Shown here in pieces: positions 1 through 7,720 of a stretch of 64,000 nucleotides of DNA (positions within the stretch are counted from its first letter, which is position 1; every line of letters starts with the position of its first letter). The DNA is taken from positions 2,604,001 to 2,668,000 of the forward strand of contig NZ_CP032084.1 of assembly GCF_003600685.1 (NCBI RefSeq). The letters are read 5' to 3'. The notes beneath the pieces were generated by a model. It had not been told where the DNA came from and ran no database searches. It saw only the letters and a list, made by a program, of their open reading frames with translations. This stretch comes from Achromobacter sp. B7 (lineage in GTDB: Bacteria; Pseudomonadota; Gammaproteobacteria; Burkholderiales; Burkholderiaceae_B). Position numbers and translations under genes: made by a program.

Positions 1-1175
1 GACAAGGCGCGTGGGCCTGGGTGCGGGCGTTCTGTGAAGCCGCCACCGTGGGCGCGCTGGCCGACTGGTTCGCGGTGGTGGCGCTGTTTCGCCGCCCGCT
101 GGGCCTGCCCATCCCGCACACCGCCATCATCCCCAGCAACAAAGACCGCATCGGCGACAACCTGGCGGTGTTCGTGCGCGACCACTTCCTGGACCCGGAC
201 ACCTTGATGGAAAAGCTGCGCGTCTTTGATCCCGCCGCGCGGCTGTCACGCTGGCTGGTGCGGCCCAGGCAGGCGCAGGCCTTGAGCGACGGCGCGCGCC
301 GCGTGGCGCTGCAAACGCTGGACATGCTGGACGACCACGCCGTTCGCGGCGTGATCCAGGAATTCGTCGTGAAGAACCTGCGCCGTTGGGACGCGGCGGG
401 CACGGTGGGCGAAGTGCTGGGCTTGCTGACGCGCGACGGCCGCCATCAGGAATTGCTGGATGCCGCTATGGAACGGCTGGGCGGCTATCTGGGCCAGGAC
501 GAGGTCAAGGATCGCGCGTCGACGCTGTTGGTGAAATTCGCGCGCAAGGAATGGCCGCGCATCATCGCGGCCGTGAACGCGGTGAAGTCGGTGGACGGCA
601 TCGCCGACAACCTGGCGGACCGGCTGGCGATGGCGTTGATGGACGAGCTGCGCGACGTGCTGTCCGAACCCGACCATCCCGTGCGCCGCGACTACGAGGC
701 GTGGGTGTTGAACTACATCGAACGCCTGAAGGCCGACCCGGCCTTGTCCGCCCAGGTTGAAGAACTGAAGCAGCGCGCCATTGATCACCCCAAGGTGCAG
801 GAATACGTGCAAGGTTTGTGGGATGACATCCATGCGGCGCTGCGGCGCGATCTGTCCGACGAAGGCTCGGCGCTGGCGGCTCACCTTGAAAGCGCGTTGC
901 TGGCACTGGGCCGCAAGCTGGCCGAAGACCCCGGCCTGCGCGAAGCCATCAACAGCCACGTGCTGGGCAGCGCGCGGCGGCTGACCGGGCGGCTGCGCAT
1001 CGGCGTGACGGAGCACATCTCGCGCACGGTCAAGAACTGGGACGAACGCCATCTGGTCGATGAACTGGAACTGAGCGTGGGCCGCGATCTGCAATACATC
1101 CGTTTCAACGGCACGCTGGTGGGCGGCTTGATCGGCGTGGCGTTGCACGCATTGGTGCTGCTGCTGAATCGTTAA
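1..1175 (+). CDS. DUF445 family membrane protein, 5'-truncated by the window
   Basis: The frame is open from base 3, so the true start lies upstream and 390 residues are visible. A GTG at 21 is probably internal. The early block ADWFAVVALF, followed by PLGLPIPHTAIIP and SNKDRIGDNLAVF, is the hallmark of the DUF445 family. Members of that family are inner-membrane proteins with a large helical central region and no settled biochemical function. The very C-terminus (LVGGLIGVALHALVLLL) is a membrane helix, as is usual in the family. The middle is rich in charged helices. The next gene, sodC, starts 145 bp downstream and is probably transcribed separately. Confidence 0.9.
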   Translation, partial: QGAWAWVRAFCEAATVGALADWFAVVALFRRPLGLPIPHTAIIPSNKDRIGDNLAVFVRDHFLDPDTLMEKLRVFDPAARLSRWLVRPRQAQALSDGARRVALQTLDMLDDHAVRGVIQEFVVKNLRRWDAAGTVGEVLGLLTRDGRHQELLDAAMERLGGYLGQDEVKDRASTLLVKFARKEWPRIIAAVNAVKSVDGIADNLADRLAMALMDELRDVLSEPDHPVRRDYEAWVLNYIERLKADPALSAQVEELKQRAIDHPKVQEYVQGLWDDIHAALRRDLSDEGSALAAHLESALLALGRKLAEDPGLREAINSHVLGSARRLTGRLRIGVTEHISRTVKNWDERHLVDELELSVGRDLQYIRFNGTLVGGLIGVALHALVLLLNR

Positions 1176-1320
1176 CAAGCCTGATGGCTTGTATCAGGAA
1201 GGAAGAGTGCTGGCGTGCGTTGGCGCGCCGGTGCTATTGTTTTCTGCGCCATCGGCCAGGCGGCACGGTCGCCGTGGCTGGGCATTCGCACCTTGCGTGC
1301 ATGATTCCAGGAGGCACTTC

Positions 1321-1845
1321 ATGAAGAAAATCTCGATGCTGGTCGCGGGCCTGACGTTGGCGGGCGCATCCAGCGCGGCCTTGGCCGAAGACGTCACGAT
1401 GTCGTTCCTGACTGCCGATGGCCTGGGCAAAAGCGCCGGCACGATTTCCCTGAAGGACACCAAGGGCGGCTTGCAGATCACGCCCCACCTGAAAGGCCTG
1501 CCGCCCGGCGAGCATGGGTTTCAAGTGCATGAAAAAGGCTCGTGCATGCCAGGCATGGTGAACGACAAGATGGCGCCCGGCGGCGCGGCGGGCGGGCACC
1601 TGGACCCCAAGGGCACCAAGGCGCACAAGGGCCCCATGGCCACCGACGGCCATCAAGGCGATCTGCCTTTCATCGTGGTGGCCGCCGATGGCACCGCCAA
1701 AAAAGCCGTGGTGGCGCCGCATCTGAAGCTGGCCGACGTGAAAAAGCATGCGGTGATGGTGCACGTGGGCGGCGACAACTACAGCGACACCCCGGCGCCC
1801 TTGGGCGGCGGAGGCGGCCGACTGGTTTGCGGCGTGGTGAAGTAG
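1321..1845 (+). CDS. sodC: Periplasmic Cu/Zn superoxide dismutase with a substituted copper ligand
   Basis: This 174-residue protein has a signal peptide at about 1-22 (ends SSAALAED) and would dismutate superoxide in the periplasm. I chose the ATG at 1321 because AGGAGG sits just upstream (about 1309-1314) and the signal peptide starts there. The upstream in-frame stretch from 1189 lacks these features. Family landmarks are GEHGFQVHEKGSC (64-75), GGHLDP (91-96), the zinc-site His93/His102/His111/Asp114, MVHVGGDNYSD with His148, and the disulphide pair Cys75/Cys170. The oddity is that the first copper ligand, His in the usual GFHxH motif, is Gln68 here (codon caa at 1522-1524). The overall fold looks intact, but catalytic activity is doubtful. 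Confidence 0.93.
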   Translation: MKKISMLVAGLTLAGASSAALAEDVTMSFLTADGLGKSAGTISLKDTKGGLQITPHLKGLPPGEHGFQVHEKGSCMPGMVNDKMAPGGAAGGHLDPKGTKAHKGPMATDGHQGDLPFIVVAADGTAKKAVVAPHLKLADVKKHAVMVHVGGDNYSDTPAPLGGGGGRLVCGVVK

Positions 1846-1914
1846 CGCGGACAGGGCGTCAGGGCGGGGCGTGCGGACAGGGCGTGCGGGCGCGGCGTCG
1901 CCCGCCTGCCAGGG

Positions 1915-2685
1915 TCAGGCCAGGCCGTTGCGGCCGTACAGCCGATAGCCGTCGCGCTCGGTCAGGCGATCGTAGTAGGCCTGCACCGCAGGCAGCGCGG
2001 GTTTGTCGAAGGCAGGCAATGACGCCGCGGCGGACAGCGAGGCGGGCGGCGTCGTGGTCGGTGTGGCGGTCGGTGCGGCGGACGGTGCGGCGGACGGTGC
2101 AGCGGTCGTAGCAGCGGGCGCTGCGGCGTTCGGCGCCAGGGACGGCAAAGCGAAGGGCGTGGCGAACCAGCGGTTGACGGATAAGGCGATGGCGATGTCC
2201 GCCAGCGTGAATGCATCGCCCGCGACGTAGGCCTTGGTCGCCGCCAGTCGCGCGTCCAGTATCCCCATATAGAACGCCCATGCCCGGCGCGAGGCGTCGA
2301 TGCTTGCCGCGTCCTGGTGTGCCTGGGAATGCCGCGCCAGCGCCATGAAAGCGTAGCTCCATGACCGGTTCAGGTCAGTAGCCTGCCAGTCCATCCATTG
2401 GTCCACGCGGGCGCGTGTCTTGGGATTGGCGGGGTAGAGCGCATCGCCGCCATATTGCGCCGCCAGGTAGCGGATGATGCTGTTGGACTCCCACAGCACG
2501 AAGTCGCCGTCTTCAATGACGGGCACCATGCCGTTCGGGTTCAGCGCCAGAAATTCCGGGTCGCTGGTGGGCCGAAAGCCCGCGCCCCAATCTTCGCGGA
2601 TGAAAGGCAGGTTCAATTCAGCACAGGTCCAAAGCACTTTGCGCACGTTGATGGACGAAGCTTTACCTAGAATTTTCAGCATCAT
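1915..2685 (-). CDS. Glutathione S-transferase family protein with a low-complexity insert
   Basis: A 256-residue cytosolic GST. The N-terminal thioredoxin-like domain (3-82) starts [17 protein letters not shown] and contains [22 protein letters not shown], the glutathione-binding cis-Pro and SNSI region. The helical C-terminal domain runs from about 90 to the end. I set the start at the ATG at 2685 (a second ATG follows at once). The frame stays open to 2823 through a 15-bp tandem repeat, which would add a 46-residue TSFAP-rich leader unlike any GST. The odd feature is residues 183-225, an Ala/Pro/Thr/Ser tract inserted between [10 protein letters not shown] and [13 protein letters not shown], which are contiguous in typical members. 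The substrate is unknown. Confidence 0.9.
   Translation of the reverse strand: MMLKILGKASSINVRKVLWTCAELNLPFIREDWGAGFRPTSDPEFLALNPNGMVPVIEDGDFVLWESNSIIRYLAAQYGGDALYPANPKTRARVDQWMDWQATDLNRSWSYAFMALARHSQAHQDAASIDASRRAWAFYMGILDARLAATKAYVAGDAFTLADIAIALSVNRWFATPFALPSLAPNAAAPAATTAAPSAAPSAAPTATPTTTPPASLSAAASLPAFDKPALPAVQAYYDRLTERDGYRLYGRNGLA
2011..2139 (-). repeat. In-frame Ala/Pro/Thr-coding low-complexity insert in the GST gene
   Basis: About 129 bp built from imperfect GC-rich triplet and 12-bp repeats (gtgcggcggac-like units). It encodes [24 protein letters not shown] sequence within the C-terminal helical domain of the GST, where relatives normally have a short loop. Confidence 0.75.
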
Positions 2686-2715
2686 GCGGGGGCGGCGTAT
2701 TGGTGGGGGCAGCGC

Positions 2716-2820
2716 AAATGAAGTGGGCGCAGATGAAGTGGGCGCAGATGAAGTGGGCGCAAATGAAGTGGGCGCAAATGAAGTGGGCGCAGATGAAGTG
2801 AGGGCAAATGAAGTGAGAGG
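2716..2820. repeat. 15-bp tandem repeat, seven units
   Basis: Seven consecutive 15-bp units of the form a(a/g)atgaagtgggcgc. The first five differ only by a/g at position two, and the last two degenerate to agggc and agagg. The unit is a multiple of three and keeps frame on both strands, so it extends the GST reading frame upstream without a stop. It directly precedes the likely GST start. Confidence 0.9.
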
Positions 2821-2925
2821 CAACTAAGGGGGTATGCCATCGGCTTGCCGGCGCGCGGACAGGGGCGAGTCTAACGGGCCGTGGCGTGCCCCGCCAGATA
2901 CAGAAACGCCCACCGACGACCGCAA

Positions 2926-3017
2926 CAGCCCGCGTGGCATTCGTCGTAACGTCCGGCCAGCCAGCCAGCCACCAGCCACCAGCCAGCCATCCAGCCCGCG
3001 TGGCATTCGTCGTAACG
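2926..3017. repeat. Pair of 26-bp direct repeats
   Basis: An identical 26-bp sequence beginning cagcccgcgtggcattcg occurs at 2926-2951 and 2992-3017, 66 bp apart start to start. The DNA between them is a ccagccagccacc-type repeat. No open frame or dyad explains the copies. Confidence 0.85.
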
Positions 3018-3056
3018 CCGGGTCGGCCAGCCCGCCCGCCTGATGGCAACGCCGCG

Positions 3057-4340
3057 CTAGGCGCCCGCGCCGACGCTTTCCGGCTGACTGCGCAGCCGCA
3101 ACACCGGCGACGCGAACAGCACCAGGAACTGAATCACGAACCCCGCCGTGGACGCCCACAGGCACGCTTCGACCCCCACGCGCGCCGCCAGGCCCGCGCC
3201 GATCAGCGCGCCGACCGGGCGGGCGCCGAACGTGGCGGTCAGGATCACCGCCGACACGCGGCCCAACAGCGCATTGGGCGTGACGGCCTGGCGCAGCGTG
3301 GTGGTGGTGATCGTCCACAGAATCGGGCCCGCGCCGAACAGAAAGAACCCCAGGGCCGCCCACACGCCGGACGGGTAGGCCAGGGTGGTCAGCAAGATGC
3401 CGCTTGCCACCAACGCCGTCAACGGCCCGGCCGCGATCATCGCGCCGAAGCTCAGCCGGCGCGCCAGCCACGGCGCCGCCAACGCACCGGCCAGCATGCC
3501 GGCGCCATACACGCCCAGCGTGATGCCCACGCCCGTGGCGCTCAGGCCCAGCCGGTCGATGGCGTACGCCACGTACACGGCTTGCAGGATGAACCAGGCG
3601 GTGTTGAAGAACACGGCGGTGATCAGCACGGGACGCAGCAATGCATGTGCCGTGACAAACGCAGCGCCTTCGCGCAATTGCGCCAGGATGCCGGGGCGCA
3701 AGGGGGCGGCAACGGGCGGCGCATCCCGGGCAGGCGCCCCTGCATCAGACCCCGCCTCTTGCGGTAAGCCCGCCAGGCACACCGCCGCCAGCAGCGACAA
3801 GGTGGTGGCCAGCACATAGGCGATGGGCGCGCCCATCCAGCCCACCAGCGCGCCGCCCGCAGCCGGCCCGGCCGAGAACGCGCAGCTGCGCGCCAACTCC
3901 AGCCAGCGGTTGGCGTTGGCCAGGTCACGTGCCGGCACCAGGCGCGGCACCAGCGCCGGGGCCGATACGTTGTACGCCACGGTGCCCACTGCACCCAGGA
4001 AACCCAGCGCCGCCAGCCACGTCAGGTTCAGCGCGCCCATCCAAAGCAGCGCCAGCAAGACCAACAGGCTGGCCGCGCGCACGCATTCGGCCCCCGTCAT
4101 CAGCGCCTTGCGCGACATCCGGTCGGCCAGGACGCCCGCCGGCAGCGACAGCAGCAGAAACGGCAAGGTCTGCGCCGCTTGCAGCGCGCCGGTCTGCGCG
4201 GCCGTGGCGCCCAGCGTCAAAACCGCCACCAACGGGGCAGCGGCCAATGCCATCTGTTCGGAAAACTGGGCGGCCAGGTTGGACGCGGCCAAGCGGCGAA
4301 AGGCGGCGGGCAGGGAAGACAGGACGGGCGGGACGGGCAT
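3057..4340 (-). CDS. MFS transporter, enterobactin-exporter-like (MFS_3) type
   Basis: A 427-residue protein with about 12 hydrophobic segments and the usual MFS halves. The loop after TM2 has GVLADRMSRK, matching the family motif A (GxLaDRxxRk). A central cytoplasmic stretch at about 195-225 (EAGSDAGAPARDAPPVAAP) separates the two halves. Similar MFS_3 proteins export small molecules such as siderophores or drugs. Nothing here fixes the substrate. It starts at the ATG at 4340. It is downstream of map on the same strand, separated by 153 bp that contain a 28-bp perfect palindrome, so it may have its own control. Confidence 0.88.
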   Translation of the reverse strand: MPVPPVLSSLPAAFRRLAASNLAAQFSEQMALAAAPLVAVLTLGATAAQTGALQAAQTLPFLLLSLPAGVLADRMSRKALMTGAECVRAASLLVLLALLWMGALNLTWLAALGFLGAVGTVAYNVSAPALVPRLVPARDLANANRWLELARSCAFSAGPAAGGALVGWMGAPIAYVLATTLSLLAAVCLAGLPQEAGSDAGAPARDAPPVAAPLRPGILAQLREGAAFVTAHALLRPVLITAVFFNTAWFILQAVYVAYAIDRLGLSATGVGITLGVYGAGMLAGALAAPWLARRLSFGAMIAAGPLTALVASGILLTTLAYPSGVWAALGFFLFGAGPILWTITTTTLRQAVTPNALLGRVSAVILTATFGARPVGALIGAGLAARVGVEACLWASTAGFVIQFLVLFASPVLRLRSQPESVGAGA

Positions 4341-4380
4341 GAAGGAATGGGGCAGGGGGCTGCAATCGCGCCGGAAACGG

Positions 4381-4408
4381 CAAGGGCACGATCATGATCG
4401 TGCCCTTG
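4381..4408. promoter_or_regulatory. 28-bp perfect palindrome between map and the MFS gene
   Basis: Each 14-base half reads caagggcacgatca on its own strand, with no spacer. It lies 41 bp upstream of the MFS start codon and 86 bp past the map stop. It could be a regulator operator or fold as a hairpin. The absence of a T-run on either side argues against a plain rho-independent terminator. Confidence 0.6.
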
Positions 4409-4493
4409 ATGGCCTGCACTCCGGTCCTTGCCATGGACCCCGCGACGTTGGGGCGACAGGCCGCCCGGCCCGCCGCAACGGTCACACTTCCCG

Positions 4494-5285
4494 TCAGGGT
4501 ATCGGCGGATAGTCGCCGTAGCCGTCGGGCCAGGGCGTCAGTACCTCGTAGCCGGTGTCGGTCACAACCACCATGTGTTCCCATTGCGCCGACAGCGAGC
4601 GGTCTTTGGTGACCACCGTCCAGCCGTCCGGCAACTGCTTGGTGGCCGGCTTGCCGGCGTTGATCATCGGTTCGATCGTGAACATCATGCCGGGTTGCAA
4701 TACCAGCCCTTCGCCGGGGCGGCCGTAGTGCAGCACTTGCGGCTCGTCGTGATAGATCTGGCCGATGCCGTGGCCGCAATATTCGCGCACGATGCTGAAG
4801 TGTTCGCGATGCGCCACCGTCTGGATGGCGTGGCCGATGTCGCCCAGCGTGGCGCCGGGCTTGACGGCCATGATGCCGGCGCGCGTGGCTTCGTACGTGG
4901 TGTTGACCAGGCGGCGCGCCAAGGGGCTGGGCTGGCCCACGTAGTACATGCGGCTGGTGTCGCCAAACCAGCCATCCTTGATGACGGCCACGTCGATGTT
5001 CAGGATGTCGCCGTTTTTCAGCACCTTGGCCGACGGGATGCCGTGGCAGATGACGTGGTTGACCGACGCGCAGATTGTTTTCGGAAAGCCGTGGTAACCG
5101 ACGTTGGCCGGAATGGCCTTCAACACGTTGACGATGTATTCGTTGCAGATGCGGTCGAGCTCGTCGGTGGTGACGCCGGGGCGCACGTGTTCGCCGATCA
5201 TGTGCAGCACTTCGGCCGCCATGGCGCCTGCCTTGCGGGCCATGGCGATATCAGCGGCGGATTTGATGGAAACCTTGCGCGCCAT
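4494..5285 (-). CDS. map: Type I methionine aminopeptidase
   Basis: A 263-residue cytosolic metalloenzyme that removes the initiator Met from nascent proteins. The five metal ligands of the pita-bread fold are all visible: Asp98 (NIDVAV), Asp109 (FGDTSRMY), His172 (CGHGIG), Glu205 (TIEPM) and Glu236 (QWEHMVV). The substrate-site His81 is also present (CHGIP). The length is normal for the family. The gene begins immediately after the stop codon of the ParD-like gene, so the two are almost certainly cotranscribed. Since map next to rpsB is usually the housekeeping copy, this one may be a second copy tied to its small partner (inference). Confidence 0.95.
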   Translation of the reverse strand: MARKVSIKSAADIAMARKAGAMAAEVLHMIGEHVRPGVTTDELDRICNEYIVNVLKAIPANVGYHGFPKTICASVNHVICHGIPSAKVLKNGDILNIDVAVIKDGWFGDTSRMYYVGQPSPLARRLVNTTYEATRAGIMAVKPGATLGDIGHAIQTVAHREHFSIVREYCGHGIGQIYHDEPQVLHYGRPGEGLVLQPGMMFTIEPMINAGKPATKQLPDGWTVVTKDRSLSAQWEHMVVVTDTGYEVLTPWPDGYGDYPPIP

Positions 5286-5528
5286 TTACGCAACCTCCTG
5301 GGCGGCGTCCGGCGTGCGCCGGGACAGCGATGCAATCGTGAAGCCTTCGCTTTGTTCGATGCGGATCAGCAACTGGCAGATGTCCGCGTGGCACATCTCA
5401 GGGTAAAGCTCGGACAGCATGCCGATGCGCATCCAGTGTTCAGCTTGGGAATTGATCGAGCGGCTGAGCGCGCTGCTGGCGACACGCAGATTCTCATGCA
5501 TCTGCTCGGAAATTTTGACGAGGCCCAT
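5286..5528 (-). CDS. ParD-like small protein cotranscribed with map
   Basis: 80 residues starting MGLVKISEQMHENLRVA, with SRSINSQAEHWMRIG in the middle. This matches the ParD-like family, a ribbon-helix-helix-type antitoxin relative that is often found beside a methionine aminopeptidase gene. I took the ATG at 5528. The frame stays open upstream only through repeats. The stop codon abuts the map start codon. A DNA-binding, autoregulatory role is inferred from the fold and from the repeated tatatgg motifs just upstream. No toxin of the ParE type is adjacent. Confidence 0.8.
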   Translation of the reverse strand: MGLVKISEQMHENLRVASSALSRSINSQAEHWMRIGMLSELYPEMCHADICQLLIRIEQSEGFTIASLSRRTPDAAQEVA

Positions 5529-5541
5529 GAAGGAACGATCC

Positions 5542-5570
5542 GTATATGGTTTGTATATGGATCGTATAGT
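5542..5570 (-). promoter_or_regulatory. Repeated tatatgg motifs upstream of the ParD-like/map operon
   Basis: An AT-rich island in otherwise GC-rich DNA holds two gtatatgg copies 11-12 bp apart and a related gtatag. It starts about 14 bp before the ParD-like start codon. The spacing of about one helical turn suits a ribbon-helix-helix operator or an overlapping promoter. It is inferred from composition only. Confidence 0.45.
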
Positions 5571-5591
5571 ACTGCGCGCGACGATCACGTG

Positions 5592-5645
5592 CAAACGGGG
5601 CAAACGGGGCAAACGGGGCAAACGGGGCAACCCGGGCAAAGCGGA
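5592..5645. repeat. 9-bp tandem repeat (caaacgggg)
   Basis: Four perfect caaacgggg units (5592-5627) are followed by degenerate copies caacccggg and caaagcgga. They lie between the radical SAM stop codon and the ParD-like promoter region. Confidence 0.88.
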
Positions 5646-5694
5646 GCAAACCGAAGCCACCCGGAGCCAGCCCTGGCCGGCGTTCGCCCCGGCT

Positions 5695-7608
5695 TCAGCC
5701 TTGCTGGCTGAGCGCGCGGGCGATGCGGTTTTTCGACACGGTGGTCTTGGGCACCTTGAATGGGAACCACGTACGCACGTCTTCGTCCAGGCCGATGCCA
5801 TGCATGAAGTTGTAGATGGCTTTTTTCAGCGCGCGGCCCAGCGCGTCGTGGTCCACGCCCGTGGGGTCATGAAAGCCGATGTCGTTCTTGGCGAACGTGA
5901 CGGGCGGCAGGGGTTGCAGCGTGACGCCGTATTCCTCGGGGTTCTTGCCCACCGGCGAATGCACCGTACAGGCAAAGCGGTGGAAGAAGCCGCTTTGGAT
6001 GCAGTCGTTGGCGAACAGCTGGCGCACGTATTCCAGCGCGTCCACGGTGTCTTGCACCGTTTGCGTGGGAAAGCCGTACATCAGGTAGGCGTGCACCAGG
6101 ATGCCGGCGTCGGAAAACGCCCGCGTGACGCGCGCCACCTGATCCACCGACACGCCTTTCTTCATCAGGTTCAACAAGCGGTCGGACGCCACTTCCAGCC
6201 CGCCCGACACTGCAATGCAACCGCTGTCGGCCAGCAGTTCGCACAATTCCGGGCTGAACGTTTTTTCAAAGCGGATATTGCCCCACCACGAAATGCCCGC
6301 GTTGCGGTCGATGAGTTCGGTGGCCAGCGCCTTCAGCGATTTGGGCGGCGCGGCTTCGTCCACGAAATGGAAACCGGTTTGCCCGGTTTCTTGCACGATG
6401 GCTTCGATGCGGTCGGCCAGCACCGAGGCGGATGCGCCCTCGTAACGGCCGATGTAGTCCAGGCTGACGTCGCAGAAGCTGCACTTTTTCCAGTAGCAGC
6501 CATGCGCCACGGTCAGCTTGTTCCAGCGCCCGTCGCTCCAGAGGCGGTGCATGGGGTTCAGCATGTCCAGCAGCGACAGGTAGCGGTCCAGCGGCAGGCC
6601 GTCCCACGTGGGCGTGCCGACTTCGGCAAAGGCCACGTCCGGTTCGACCAGGTTCACGTATTGGACGGCGCCGCTGTCCTTGTCGCGCAGAAACGTGCGC
6701 ACCAGACGCTGGCGCGAGCGCTTGCCTTGCACGTGTTCCAGCAGCGCCAGCAACGGGCGTTCGCCGGCGTCCAGGCTGACGAAGTCGAAGTAGTCGAACA
6801 CGCGCGGGTCTTTCAGTTCGCGCAGTTCGGTGTTGACGAAGCCGCCGCCCAGCACGGTGATGATGCCCGGGTCCTGCGCCTTGATGGTTTGCGCAATGCG
6901 GAACGCCGCGTATACCGCGCCCGGAAACGGCACCGACAGCAGCACCATCGTTGGCTGATGGCGGGCCAGGGCGTCGATCGTCAGGCCGTGCAACGTGTCG
7001 TCCACCAGCGTGGGCGCGCCGGCCAGGGCGTTGGCCAAAGGGTCGAACGTGGGTTGGCTGCCGGCCAGCGATTCGGCGTAGCGCACGAATTCAAAGCGCG
7101 AGTCCACCGCGTCGCGCAGCACATCCGCCAGGTCATTCAGGTACAGCGTGGCCAGGTGCTTGGCCCGATCTTGCAGCCCCAAGGCGCCGAACGCCCAGCC
7201 CAGCGGGTCGCCACCGTCTTCGTCCATATAGACGTCCAAGGTGCTGAAACGCGGGCCTTCCGGCAGAAAGTTACGGCCCACGATGCGGTGCGCCAGCGTG
7301 GAATCGCGGCCTTGCAAAAACGCGATGGTCGGGCCGATGGTGGCCAGGTAGCGCGGCTGCATCGCCACGAACGCCTGGATGGCGGGCGTGTGCTTTTCAA
7401 GCGGCAACGTGGCGATCCGGTCCGCCACGGCGCGCAGGCCGTCGCCCGACAACAGGCGCAACACCAGCGCAAGCGCCAGGTCTTCCTGATAGGCAGTGAC
7501 CCCTCGCGACCGCAAAAAGCCGGTCAGATAGGCGGTGGAGGGGTAGGGCGTATTGAGCTGGGTCATCGGGGGGATGATCGACAGCACACGGATAGGCAAG
7601 GTGGACAT
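5695..7608 (-). CDS. Radical SAM protein with N-terminal B12-binding-like region
   Basis: 637 residues from the ATG at 7608; a TTG 24 bp further up is also open. The first third resembles a cobalamin-binding domain (IRVLSIIPP; later TVLGGGFVNTEL and FVSLDAGE). The central radical SAM domain has the cluster motif CYWKKCSFC in VAHGCYWKKCSFCD, followed by a glycine-rich strand (GFHFVDEAAPP), VSGGLEVASD and LMYGFPTQT. The cysteine spacing is C-x4-C-x2-C rather than the usual C-x3-C-x2-C. Such enzymes cleave S-adenosylmethionine to start radical chemistry, but the substrate is unknown. No precursor peptide or partner enzyme is adjacent. Confidence 0.88.
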   Translation of the reverse strand: MSTLPIRVLSIIPPMTQLNTPYPSTAYLTGFLRSRGVTAYQEDLALALVLRLLSGDGLRAVADRIATLPLEKHTPAIQAFVAMQPRYLATIGPTIAFLQGRDSTLAHRIVGRNFLPEGPRFSTLDVYMDEDGGDPLGWAFGALGLQDRAKHLATLYLNDLADVLRDAVDSRFEFVRYAESLAGSQPTFDPLANALAGAPTLVDDTLHGLTIDALARHQPTMVLLSVPFPGAVYAAFRIAQTIKAQDPGIITVLGGGFVNTELRELKDPRVFDYFDFVSLDAGERPLLALLEHVQGKRSRQRLVRTFLRDKDSGAVQYVNLVEPDVAFAEVGTPTWDGLPLDRYLSLLDMLNPMHRLWSDGRWNKLTVAHGCYWKKCSFCDVSLDYIGRYEGASASVLADRIEAIVQETGQTGFHFVDEAAPPKSLKALATELIDRNAGISWWGNIRFEKTFSPELCELLADSGCIAVSGGLEVASDRLLNLMKKGVSVDQVARVTRAFSDAGILVHAYLMYGFPTQTVQDTVDALEYVRQLFANDCIQSGFFHRFACTVHSPVGKNPEEYGVTLQPLPPVTFAKNDIGFHDPTGVDHDALGRALKKAIYNFMHGIGLDEDVRTWFPFKVPKTTVSKNRIARALSQQG

Positions 7609-7720
7609 GAGGCACGGCGACGGGGCCGTCAAAGCGGGTGGGGGCGATGGGTGGCCGGACGGGGTGGCCGGATACGGATGGGCTTAATTATAGGCAGGGC
7701 CGGCAACCCGGGCGCACGGG

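Larger units (their letters stand above)
2686..3056. other. 371-bp intergenic stretch dominated by tandem and direct repeats
   Basis: This gap lies between the GST start and the MFS stop, both on the minus strand, and I see no convincing gene in it. It holds seven 15-bp units (2716-2820), a pair of 26-bp direct repeats (2926-2951 and 2992-3017), and between those a ccagccagccacc simple repeat. The GST promoter should lie here but no clear -35/-10 pair stands out. Confidence 0.7.

Noticed and set aside
2716..2820. Possible CRISPR array
   Set aside because: The 15-bp units are directly adjacent with no spacers and no cas genes nearby.
5695..7608. RiPP biosynthesis cluster around the radical SAM gene
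   Set aside because: No small precursor-like frame or partner enzyme is seen on either side.
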